In this document: piece after piece, positions 25,001 to 37,076 of the stretch | How positions within the stretch are numbered: position 1 is the stretch's first letter | Layout of the letters: each line of letters starts with the position of its first letter | Assembly: GCA_031213475.1 (NCBI GenBank) | Contig: JARUPZ010000024.1 | Span: 1,612,001-1,676,000 of the forward strand | DNA from: Nereocystis luetkeana | Taxonomy: Eukaryota; Sar; Phaeophyceae; Laminariales; Laminariaceae | DNA length: 64,000 nucleotides | Direction of reading: 5' to 3' | Notes under the pieces: generated by a model | Database searches by the model: none | What the model saw: only the letters and a program-made list of their open reading frames with translations | Told to the model about the DNA's origin: nothing | Made by a program: the position numbers and the translations under genes

Positions 25001-28000
25001 GTACTTTATTCATTTCAACCCAAACCCAACCACCAGCAGTCAGCCAACTTGAAAATATATCGTGAAAAATCAGCAGCCGGGTGGATGAATCCCTGGAAGA
25101 ACATTAGTTGTGTGTGAACCCACTATTTGACAGATGCTGGTTGCCCGTCACCCCCATGAAAGCAGATTATATTTACATGTGTATAACAAGAACTCTGAAC
25201 ATGAATTAAGTGCAAGGATCGTCGAGGTATTGTTAATACCATGAATAGCAACGTGCTACTCGTATATACTTACGTACATTACAGCAGTGCGCATATACGT
25301 ATGCGGTCAGAATGGTGTACAACATCATACATGCATACTCGTATTTTCGGTACGAAACAGATGGATTCTGAGTGCCATCTCATCAATTCACCCCGGAAGC
25401 CCAAACTGATTTCCGATCCACGCCTCAGCTACCCCACGTCCCGCCGACTGGCGGCGTTGATGGCTGTAGCACCGCACCGCATGTACCCGCAAGTCAACCT
25501 CCAGGTTCCTCTCTATAGCCTCCGAAGGCATCGGGCCCACTTTTAACCCCTTTAGAACTCCAGTCCCGTTTTGGGGACAATCCACTCAAACTCCAAGTAA
25601 TTTTTCCCCAATTGTCCCCAAAACGAGACTGCAGTCCTAAAAGGGTTAAGCTGTTAGGGGGGGGGGGGGGTGTACTCGATAGGAGAGGTAGGAGAGGTGT
25701 ACTCGATCTCATGCATGGCCGTAGTCGTATGACCATAGACCCTCGCATCCCTACAATGCCGGGACGGGGCATGTCGGGTTTTCACCGACCAGGCAGACAT
25801 TGCTTGCACCAAGCGCGAAGCGCCGTGAGGTGTCCGGTGAGTCGCATGAAGGGTGAGCTGCATCCTACTAAGAACCGCTTGTGAGGCGGACTTGCATATG
25901 GATGACAGCTTCAATGAGTTAATTTGATTTCCGGGGTAGGCAATTCCAAATACAGCAATGGGAGTACTATGTAACTGCCTCTTGCCTCGTGGGTGTCTTA
26001 CCTTAAACACGACGTGGGGGGGGGTCATGAAAATCAGAGCCCGCCTCGGACCCGAAAATCATTTATATCCCCATGTTCACACTCCACTTTTGGTTCTGAA
26101 TATTATTTTTTCTTCTCGCCGAATTCGGAAAATAAATATGCCCCCCCGCCCCCCCCCCCACCCGCGCGCGCCCATCTTGATGAGGCACCAAAGCCCCACA
26201 ATAAAACGAGTTCCATTCCGTCTGGACGGGGACAAAAGTTTTACGTGGCTTTTTCGACCAGAAAGGCAGCTGTGACGCAGATAAAGCCGTACGCGTGATA
26301 TTCTGGGTATGTACCGTGGTATACCTGATACTGCCATATTACACCCCCGCCCTCCCCCTTTGCACATTTTATACCGGTACACGATATTTTTTTGTGTTTG
26401 TATGTTCCCCCGTATTAATACCAAGGGGGGGGGGGGGGCGGGCAAAGTATTAAATCATTATTATTCATATTAGAAGCCCCGATGGACCCAAAAATCATGA
26501 ACCCAGCCAAGCTTTTCCATTTTCGTCCGTCCTAAGTTCCGAATCTTGAAAACCAAGAGAACATGAAATCTGGAATTCAGAATAGGAGACAAGTAATTTT
26601 TGTTTCTGTGGTCAATCAACCGACTGATGGAGATGCCACGCGTTTCTCTGGTAATCGCCCGAATTTCCGAATTTCGATAAAACCACTATACAGAAATATA
26701 GGGACCGTTTCTTCTGTATCTTTCAATACAAATGTTACTTATTTTGCGGGACAGAGTGGTATGAGCATTTTTCGGAACAGAGGTAAAAATGTGAAATCGG
26801 GAATTGAGAATACAGGAATTGACAAGTAATTTTCATTCTGGTCAACCGATATATACTGAGGAGAGATGCCACGCCTTGTTTTTCTGTTTTCGTCGGCCGA
26901 ATTTTTAGAATCAAGGATTTGAAGTTTAAAATTTAGAATTTAGAACACAAAATATTTTTCGCTGGCGCAACCAACCGACAGGAGATGCCACGCTGTTTCT
27001 GTTTTCGTCGAAAACTACGTTATATGTTTTTTGGTTGCCTCGCAGGTGCAGAAAGGAGAGCCTAATGTATACCTGGTACACTACAGTACGAATAAAAACA
27101 GGCAGCGTATACACCTCGGACGCTGCTGTATAATTCCAGTGTAATTAATACACGTATCGGAAATTTTCATTCTTTCTTTTTTTTTTGTTCGCATGTTGAC
27201 GTAATAACCCCTTCAAAGGGAAAGTGTCTGAAACAAAACAATCGAAGATTGACGTGTGCTCTGGTAGATGACATGGCTCTCATTATTCCCGAGGTTCCTA
27301 ACTTGGAGGAATTACTGCTGCAAACCTGGTATATATATATTTATGTTTCTAATGTTAATAATACCAAAAACCAAAAACTGTTTTTGAGAGAAAAAACAGA
27401 TGTTTTTGAGAGAAAAACCAGAAGTTTTTGAGCTCTCGGAATATTCGTCGGTATTGTTCGAAAAATACTGTAAACTAAAACGAGTTTAACGATATTGGGT
27501 ATCATATCACTCTTGTCACAATTATTTTTGCATGAACTATAAGCACACAATTGAGCCTTATTATATCCAGGGACGGAGTGCTATTAATAGATAGTTACTC
27601 ACGTGATGAGTATACTCACACATGAACAGTCAGAACTGTCTGTTTCGGCCGAAAAATGCTACCAGTACAAGTTTAGCCCCTTTAGGACCGCAGCCCCATT
27701 TTGGGGACAACTACTTGAAATTTGAATGGTTTGTCCCCAAAACGGGACTGCGGTTCTAAAAGGGTTAATATACCTGAAATATCTGTATCGTGCCGATCAC
27801 AGCAGTGCCCGCCGCACGAGCCAACGCAAGCTACTGTTGATGGGATACGGGTCATCGGTGGAGTACCCAAACCGAACTTGAACGCCAGAATTCGCACGAA
27901 AAAATCGCGCTCTGTTGACACTAGATGTACCGCGCGCTCACACCCGTCTGTGACACACAGAGGAGGTTCGATATTCGTACCAGTATGTACGTACGTAGCG

Positions 28001-31000
28001 GCTGCGAAGGGAGAGCGTACAACAGTGCCAATATGTAAAAGAGAGACGCGATGCTCCTTTGCCTTTTTGCAAAAATCCACGCGCTTTTTTTTCTTTTTTC
28101 TTCGGGTTGCTTGGATTTTTTTGTGATTTGTTTTCGTGCTGATATTTGTCAGACTATTCTCATCTTAGTACCAGGTATTCAATACAAATTTGGAAAAAGG
28201 GTTACATATTGTGTCGCGGGTGTCTGACGTTTTTTTTTCGTGACAATATTTTGGCGCATCAAGCAACCGCCGCCCCTACTCGCAGTGCAGCCGCGGCTTC
28301 GATTCGCGTCATCTCTTGGTCATTGCTGACTAGATCGTTGACACCCGAAATAAGAAAAAACATAGGGTTGTTTTTTCCTCCCCCAACCAAGGCTGTTGTG
28401 GGCGTGGTGGTGGTGTTTATTTTATTTTATTTTCTACTCCTTTTTTTTTCGGAGACAATTTCAAAGGCGGTGCTCGAACTTGCTTGAAAAAATAATACGC
28501 GTAGTACTCCTACGGCATTGTAACCTCCGACAACAGTGCCCAGCTCAGACCTCGATCCCTCGTCCATACCACGCTATACACAGGCTGGTTCAGGCTTACC
28601 GCCCTCGATTGATTTCACCTCCCATGCCCACGCCGTTTTTCTCCAGATGAAGCCCTGAAATCTGGCTTCTCATGTGATCTATGAATCCCTCCCTGTCAAC
28701 CCGTTACCGTCTTCTATCAAAATTTTGGCACCCACTGTTACGGGCAATCCCCGCCATAGAGGGACCCGCCTACTTGTAACCTGGTACGAAGGAAAAAGTA
28801 AACTCCAAAAGGAATACCGGTACCAGGTATAAAACCACACACTTGGAAGAAAAATGTTTTGTATTTCTCACCGTAGAGAGCGTTTTTAGTTCGCGCAGGG
28901 GTGCGTGCAATCGTTTTTCAGCGCTCGTTTTTTCCGGAACGGCAAAGGTTGCCAATACCGAACAACACGGTGTTTTCGGAAAGATCTGGTCTTTTTTTCT
29001 ACACGGTGTTTTCGGAAAGATCTGGTCTTTTTTTCTACACGGTGTTTTCGGAAAGATCTGGTCGTTTTTCAACGCTCGGTTTTTCCGGAACGGCGAAGGT
29101 TGCCAATACCGAACAACAAGGTGTTTTCGGAAAGATCTGAGCGTTTTTCAACGCTCGGTTTTTCCGCAACTGCAAGGGTCGCCAGTACCGAACAAACTGT
29201 GTTCGGAAATATCTGGTCGTTTTTCAGCGCTCAGTTTTTCCGGAACGGCGAAGGTTGCCAATACCGAACAGCAAGGTGTTTTCGGAAATATGTGGTCGTT
29301 TATCCACGCTCGCTTTTTCCGCAACGGCAAAGGTTGCCAATACCGAACAACAAGGCGTTTTCGGAAAGATCTGGTCGTTTTTCAACGCTCGATTTTTCCG
29401 CAACGGCAAAGACTGCCAGTACCGAACAATAATGTGTTTTTGGCAATGATCTGGTCGTTTTTCAACGCTCGATTTTTTCCGCAACGGCAAAGGTTGCCAA
29501 TACCGAATGAGCTGTTGTCGGAAAGATCTGATGGCTTTTCAGCGCTCGATTTTTCCGGAACGGCAAAGGTTGCCATTACCGAACGAGTTGTTTTCGGAAA
29601 AGATCTGGGGTCGAGAGAGCGACGTTCCGAAGACTTAACACTGACTGCTGTTCCGACGTTGAAGCACCCTTACGGTCGTTGTCGAGAACACTTTCAAATG
29701 CGCTGATGAACGTCGGCACCCTTGTGCGAACTCGACGCTGTTTACGGTAACCCTTTTAGGACTGCGGTCCCGTTCTGGGGTCAATTGGGGACAAGTTACT
29801 TGAAATTCGAGTGGTTTGTCCCCAAAACGGGGCTACAGTCCTAAAAGGGCTTTGGAACCCCTTTCAAGGGACAGCAGCGACCTCTTTATGGGAGGCGTAT
29901 ACACGAGCAGCTTGAGAGCGAAGATGTCAGGAGACAGCACGTTCACCCCTTGACAGGCAGCAACTTTTGCCTTGACATGCCTTTGACTGACACCAAACTA
30001 CTAGCTCTTAGTGTGGAACACTCGGCCCTACGCCCTTGACTGCTCACAGTTTGCCTTGCTTGACACGTCTCCTGACATATTTGCTTGAGAACCCAGCGGC
30101 ACGGATAGGATCGCGTTGCGGCGTTGCTACATACCCTCGGTGCCGTACGACTCCTTGCATCTTGTAACTCGGACAATAACTAGTGTAGTAGCAATGGTGG
30201 CATCCCCCAGTCACAATAAAAAAAAAATCATGATTTTGTCATGCCTCCTATCACGCAGATAGATCGTCATGGTTGATCGCCGTTTTTCCCCTCTGAAGCC
30301 CAAGAGGGTTGAGACACGAATGGTTTACTCGTAGGTACGTATACTATGATGGACAACTCGAGATGACCGTTGCATGCCGCCGCCGCGTGTTTAGGCCGTG
30401 TAGATTGTATTGGTCGCCGTCACCGAGGCTGAGTGTGTGTTTTCATTGTTGTTGCGCCACATTTCGTCTCCTGCTTTGTATGTCTGCGTACGTACCAGGT
30501 ATTATACAGATATATACAGATAATACATGCAGTGCCCTTGACTTTAGGGACGTGAATTGTGGTTAAAAAAAATTAGGGACAGAAACCGTCCTCTCGTTTG
30601 AGGGACAGAAACTGCCGTGTTTTTTTTTTTTATTATACAATAGGGACATACAGGTACCTACCTGGTGTTCATACTTGAACGTACTCAAGACATCGCGACG
30701 GACTCGATATTAGTAAAACACAGCATGAGTAAATCCTACAGCAGTAGCGGTAGTTAGTGATCGACCGTTTTGCTTGTTTGTCTTTTCGTCGTAGTGTTGT
30801 ATGCACCAAATATCGCATCTCCTCTTCCGCCCACGCCAGCAATAGCAGCACCATCAGCAATAGCAGCCAACGAGATGAACTTTCTGCTCTTGTTTTGTAC
30901 CGGTGCGTTTTATACACCCCATCCATCCAGCCATCCTTTATGTGACCAAAGCTCGAATTACGTGCTCTGGAACTTGAAGCAAGGGCAAAATACTGGAAAT

Positions 31001-34000
31001 GTTTCCCCCCCCCCCCGTGCAATACGTATCCCCATCTCTGTATACTTGGTACCTGTATACCCTTATGTGGCCCGGAAATCCGTGCTTTGGAACTTGGAAG
31101 CAAGGACAAGATTGAAGTTGATGCTTTTTTATCTTGAGTGTATTTTACATCCCATATCTATATACTGCTGTACTACCGTTTTATACTCCGTACCAGGTAT
31201 ATGGTATACCCATTGTGGGCCGGGTCCTAATTTCGTTTTTTTTTTTTTTTTTCGTTTTTGTTCGCAAGGGCGAAGTGGAGACGCTCTGGGGAAAGCTGAC
31301 GAAGCGCGAGAAGGAGCTGAACATGAGCAAGGTTGGGGCGCGCGACCTTTCCCACGCGGTAAAGTCCATGAAAACGGCCCTGGAGCAGTCGCGGCTGGAT
31401 GGGAAGGCCATGAAGGACAAGTTCATCTCCTTGCAGGTGCGTGCGTCGTCCATGCCAATGCCAAAGTACGGCGGTGCAGGTATTTGCGCAAAATTCGACG
31501 CGAGTCCACGGGGGGAAAAGTTTGATGAACCCTTTTCGAGATAAAATGCGAGGCACGTGCCGTAGTGGGGGGAGGAAGAGCATGCTGCCCTGCTGCTACG
31601 AGTATTAATACATGTATATAGGACCCTGGATCTGAGTGACGACTGTCGGAGGAAGAAGAGAAAAAGGAGCGCGAAGATACTACAACAAACGATGGGAGGG
31701 GAAACATTAAACAAGAAACAAAAAGGATGGATGACATACACACGGAAAAAATGTGCGTTGAGCCGCCTGCCTATGGTGTACCAACCAACACACGAGATTC
31801 ACACACACCCTGGGATTGTAGCTTCAGACCTCAGAGCCGATTTTCTCCGAAAGCGCGGGAGCGGTGCCACCCAACGAAAGTGTGCGGCTTTGTTGGGGAA
31901 GGTCTCGTCGAGATACGTGTCCATAAGACGCGCCGCTCGGCGTTTGCACTATTTTCACGTTGTCGAGAAATTCCGCCTCGGAAATTCGTCCGACGGGGTG
32001 GGTGTGTTGTCACGCGTGTTGTTGTACGAAGTAAGCGACGTATACTCGTATATGGACTTGAGTATGTAGACAAATCGTGAGAAAATACAGGATAGCGAAG
32101 TACCAGGTCCTATAGAAAAAAAGGAGAGGGGAAAGTTGAACGTGATAAAAAGGTTGGCGCGCGCGACTCTGTCCCACGCTCGCCTTTATCTTCATCCACT
32201 ATTGGAAGCCTGAATGACAGCAGTGAACAGCCACGACCCCCGGAAGATCTGCGTATCTACGATCTATGTACACACGTACTTTATCTACGTACCACTTTCC
32301 TATTAACTTTTAGAACTACAGTCCCGTTTTGGGGACAAACCACTCAAATTTCAAGTAGTTTGTCCCCAAAACGGGACTGCGGTTCTAAAAGGGTTGATAA
32401 CAGGCGAAGGAAGCTATCAGGAGGCAGCACTTTCGCCCCCCCCCCTTTTCAGGCATGTAGTAATCTTTCCTTGAAGTGCCTTGACCGGCGCCAAAGTTGC
32501 AACCACCCTCTGCGCGGGATTATAAGGACCGTCGATACATTATTATGAACACCAAGCGGTCACTATATTTCCGCCCAGGGTGGTAGGTTTTGAATGTGAA
32601 AACACTCGACTTTACACCCTTGGCAGCGCACGTTTTCCCCTCGTTTGCTTCACATGCATCCTCACGAAACGTCACTATTTCCCCAAGACTTTTGTCACAA
32701 AAAGTGGCCAAAATTCCACTTCTACGAGTAACCAGTTCGATCCCTAGGTTTGGTTTCAATATACAGGTTACTCCCAGGAAGGTGCATATTGAGGGCCATT
32801 TTTTTAAGGGAAAAAACACTGCGGAAAGAAACCCAACCAAAATTGGTTCGTATTGTTTTTTTTCGCCTATATAATAACACAGCAGTAATAATCAGACGTT
32901 GTCAGCATATAGTCAGTACGGACTCGGCGTTCGACCTGTCGAGGCAAGCCTTTTTTTTGCTGGTTGCCTCGCTTCTGCTGCTGTACTACTCTGCTGATGC
33001 TGCATGTATGCATCCCGGGTTCTGATGGGCGGTTGTCGGACCCTTTTTTGCTCCATGAAAACTGCCGTGTTCATGGTCGTGCACAATGTTTTTTCTTGAC
33101 TTTTTGATGCCTTCTCCCGCCGCGGACAGATGGCGATCTATCTACTGCTCCTAGATCATTTATATAGATCCCTACCCGCAGTTTTGAGGTGTTGCGCGGG
33201 ATCTGTGTGAGTTGGTACGGAGATCCAACCCAGGAAAATATGTGCTGCTGCTGCTGTGGATCATGCAGGTTGTGCAGCTTTCAACCCGGCAACTTGAGCT
33301 GGATCATACGGATCAGGATATAGATACGTACATGCCCTGTGATATGTAGATATTGAAGTGCTGTGGGAATCGATAGTCTCTCCGACGTGTGTTGTGTGTC
33401 CTTCACATCGAAACGTTCTTTCTACCCGTCAACATCCAGCACAACCAGTGTCCGTGCCGATTCGTGTGGATGCCTTGAAGCCCCCCCTCCCCCTATCGGC
33501 TATATATAGGGCTACAGCTGCTGTATTAATAATATGCCCCGGTATGTCCATGGACGATGGACTTTAGGTCGGGCCCCTTGGTTGCGTTTCCCTTTTTTTT
33601 TTTTTTTTTTCATTTTTTTCAATGGTCCTGGCATTTTTATTTTTATTTTCAATCCTCGGTTTTGATGCCTCGAACGGATCCAGCCCCCATGACCGCCTGG
33701 CTAATCCTCCTGCCTGTGATTTGTTTGATGACTTGAATATAATCTTCTTGACCGACCCCTTCCTTCTGCACGCACTGCCTCTTCAGACTGCAGAAAGTCC
33801 TTGGCCGGATGGATCCCTTGGCTCATCCGCCCTGGTTGTAGTGGTGGTGTCCGCAGCATATTTATTCAAATACGATAACTCCAGGTATTAATAGTACTAA
33901 TTCCATTCATTTTCTGGGCGGGAGGGACCCTTCGCCACCCTACCTGGCCTGGCTAGATGGTCCTGATCGTACCCTTTGGCTACAGCAGCACATCATCGTT

Positions 34001-37000
34001 TGCCTCCCAGGACTGCACGACGAAAAGACAAAAGACTCCACACTCCTATATATATACCTGGTATAAAAACAGGTCAAGATGGTGAAAACAAACCAGAGCG
34101 TTTGAAATTCTGGACTAGAGTAGCGAAAAAGCGAGTTTTCTTAGAGATTTGTTTTCTTTACCAGGTACTTGGTTTTAGCATACCCCCCCCCCCCCCCCCC
34201 GTGTCTTGCGTCTTGAGAATGGGTACGATGACCACCACTAGGGCCTCATCTTACCGAGCAACCTTTTTCATGTTGATCGAATAGGACAAAAAAAAAAGAA
34301 GAAAGAAATATTTCATTCGAACAGAATTTCGTGAAAAAGTTGCCTTTGGGGTCCCTATCGAGGAATAGCGTATATTTTTTTGGAGATCGAATAACGCACA
34401 AGCGTCAACGAACACCAGAGGGCAACCAACGAGGCGAGCGACGGCCCGCGTCCTCCCCGGGGCGCCGCGGGCAGCGGCCGGTTGTTTCTGCCGGCACCGC
34501 CGAAGAGGCTATCGCTCTTGGGATGTCTTGGGTGGTTGGCGCAGCCCCGAAGCCCCACGCAGGCAGCAGCGACGGGGATACAGCGATCGATTTTTTGAGC
34601 GAAGTCGTGACCTGATCGGTGCTCGTGTGGTTCACGAGGCAAAAGAGGGATGAAAAACTGGGTGTTATAGGGGGGGTGTCGGAGTGTTCTTGTTTGTTTT
34701 ACGTCCAACCCTAGCATTTTTTTCTGGTGGACATGATGCTTTGGAAGGCTCCATGAGCGCTGCTGCTGTGCCTTTTCAAGGTTGCAGTTTACAGCAGCAG
34801 CACACAAGATTAGGTTTGATGGTCTTGACTCGGACGAACACCTTCTGACCACCAGGCACGATTCAGCGTTACCCTTTTGTTGCTGTTGGTGAGTGTTGGG
34901 CCCTTCTTTCTTGACTTGGATACCATGCCATTATAGTACATAAATTATACATGGATTGTATGTGTACGTATGCGTTTTTTTTGTTCTTGGTTATCGATAC
35001 TGCTGTACACATCGAACTCAATTACTTAACTGCTGTATCATCCGATGTCCGATGCCCATGTCTCACTTATGTACACGAAGTATATTGCGAGTACGCAGGC
35101 CGAGGCAACCTTGAGCGCCAACTGAGACCATCGAAAACTACGGGTATCGGAATCGTATCGATCGGCTTTTTCGCGATTGTCGTTATCAGCCTTTTTCTTT
35201 ACAGCTGGTACATATCGACCTCCATTCTCGTTCGATATCCGATATCTCCGATATTCATGTCACTATATTGCCCAGGCCGGAGCGTCCAAAGCGCGAGCGG
35301 TGGCGAGGGGAGCAAAAACGAGCGCGTCAACAAAGCAGGAGTGTTGGATATATCATCTTTAAATATCGCTACATCGGACTATCGAAACCTTCGGCTACAT
35401 CGATATTTCGAAACATGGCACACATCGAACCCGGTTATGATTCATTACACAGGTGGAGGCGGAGAAGGCGCAGGAAGAGGCCACGGAGCAACGCGAGCGA
35501 GCGGACAAGGCTGAGCGTGCCTTGGAAAAACACCTCATCAGCCAGGGGCGGAGGGATCTGGCTGAGGGGGGGGGGGCGGGAGTGGTGGTTGAGGGGGTGA
35601 AGCGGGGAGGAGTACGGGAGCTTTCCCTTGGATTTGGTGGAGAAATACGAGGCGTTGTTAAGGAGGGGAGAGTGGAAAGGAAGGGACAGGGCAAGGGACA
35701 GGTGAGAGAGTGAGCGATTAGCGGATAATTTTTGTTTTGTGTTATTACGGGAGAACGTAGCAATCAGAACCAGCTTTGGTGTGTAAGCAAGGAGGGATAC
35801 ATGGTTTTTGGGTCCATCATCGGTTCTGATTCTCATTACATATGCCCACCCGTAAATACATCGGTTTTCTGTGTTTGCAGTGAGATGCTGAACGCACTAC
35901 GTTTCTGTTGGTGTTTTTTTTTTGGGTGGTTGGTTAGCGATGGGCAATGCCGTGGAGTACTGAGGCGGCCGCTTCTTTTTTTCTTCGTGTGCTGGTTGTT
36001 GGGAAGGAGCTCTTTTGGTGGTGTACATGGCGGTGTCAGGGAGGGGCTGGGGGGTTGGCCGGGGGCAGCCTTTAGCTTCTGCCCTGCTTTTGCGTCCTTC
36101 TTGCCTTGTTTTTTGCCTTGCTCTTGCCTTGTCTTGCCCTGCGTTGCTTTGTCTTGCTCACCTTAACGTGTTGGTATCGTTTCAACTATTTTTACTTTCA
36201 CCAGCCAAGCGGAGAGGAATCCGCGGCGGAACCGCTGCCGGTTGACTGCCCCGGACTAGGGACGCCCTCCTCGTGGGGAGGGAAGGCTCCCAGCTGTTCG
36301 GCGGGATCGCGCGCTCCCCGGAGAGCCGGGTCGAAGGCTAACGTGCTGAGGAGTGCCAGCTTCTCCAGCACTGAGGTCCGTTCTGTCCACTAGAATATGA
36401 AGCCCGACTTTTATCGAACCATGTGCTGTGTATGCATTTGCCTATACTAAAAAGTATACTATTACGGGCGACCATAGTAAATAGGACCAAATGTTATGAG
36501 TAACTTAGGTAAATATATAGGTTTTTGTGTCTACCGTAGGTCCTATTTACTATGGTCCCCCGAAATAGTACCGGGACCAGGTATAATATGGCCGAGGCAT
36601 AGATGATACCATCTATTGTAGTCCGGAGCCATTACACTGTTTATTGTGCAAGATTTGGCGAAAGTAAAGTATGCCTGCCACGACAATATCTCCTGCTATT
36701 TCTCTTCACTGCAGTAGCCTTATTACCGCTGTTCTGTGGAGAAACTTCACGGAAAATTAGTCGGAAGGTGACGCGTGGCCCCAGTACAACCGGTGCTCAC
36801 CCCCCCCCCCCCCCCCCCCCCCGCCCCGCCCCCCTCCTTCCCTCTTCCTATAGAGTTTACTCAAAACGGAAGCATGTTTGGACAACCTCGACCTCACCCC
36901 CCCCCCCTTTCCAAGATGTACGCGCTTTTCTCCCAGAATGGAAGCATTTCTCACCCCAACCCTCCCCCCCCCCCCCCGCCCCCCGCCTTCTTCACGCTTC

Positions 37001-37041
37001 CTACCTCTGCGAAAAACAAATTCACAATGGAAAATCCATGA

Positions 37042-37076
<35 letters not shown>

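Larger units (their letters stand above)
22584..31268 (+). other. Intron 5, 8685 bp
   Basis: Holds repeats G, S, P, four H copies and two H halves, a degenerate tandem array, the 79-bp satellite and repeat K. GT-rich simple DNA lies at 24450-24670. A short open stretch at 27249-27330 ([20 protein letters not shown]) looks protein-like and might be a missed exon, but it lacks a clear acceptor. Confidence 0.6.
31437..35452 (+). other. Intron 6, 4016 bp
   Basis: Holds repeats S, H, G and half of R. The GC-rich island 34400-34615 could contain an exon (frame reading [20 protein letters not shown] and [12 protein letters not shown]), but no phase-compatible acceptor was seen. Poly-C lies at 34185. 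Confidence 0.6.

Noticed and set aside
28843-29706. A 287-codon frame with aromatic repeats
   Set aside because: It is produced by a 79-bp satellite lacking stops. Other frames are equally open, and there are no gene-like borders.
34331-34615. An extra exon of the ankyrin gene
   Set aside because: The frame is protein-like, but no acceptor keeps the phase between exons 6 and 7. Left as a possibility only.
35395-35836. Antisense Ser/Pro-rich frames opposite exon 7
   Set aside because: Shadow of a Lys/Glu/Gly-rich coiled-coil exon on the + strand.
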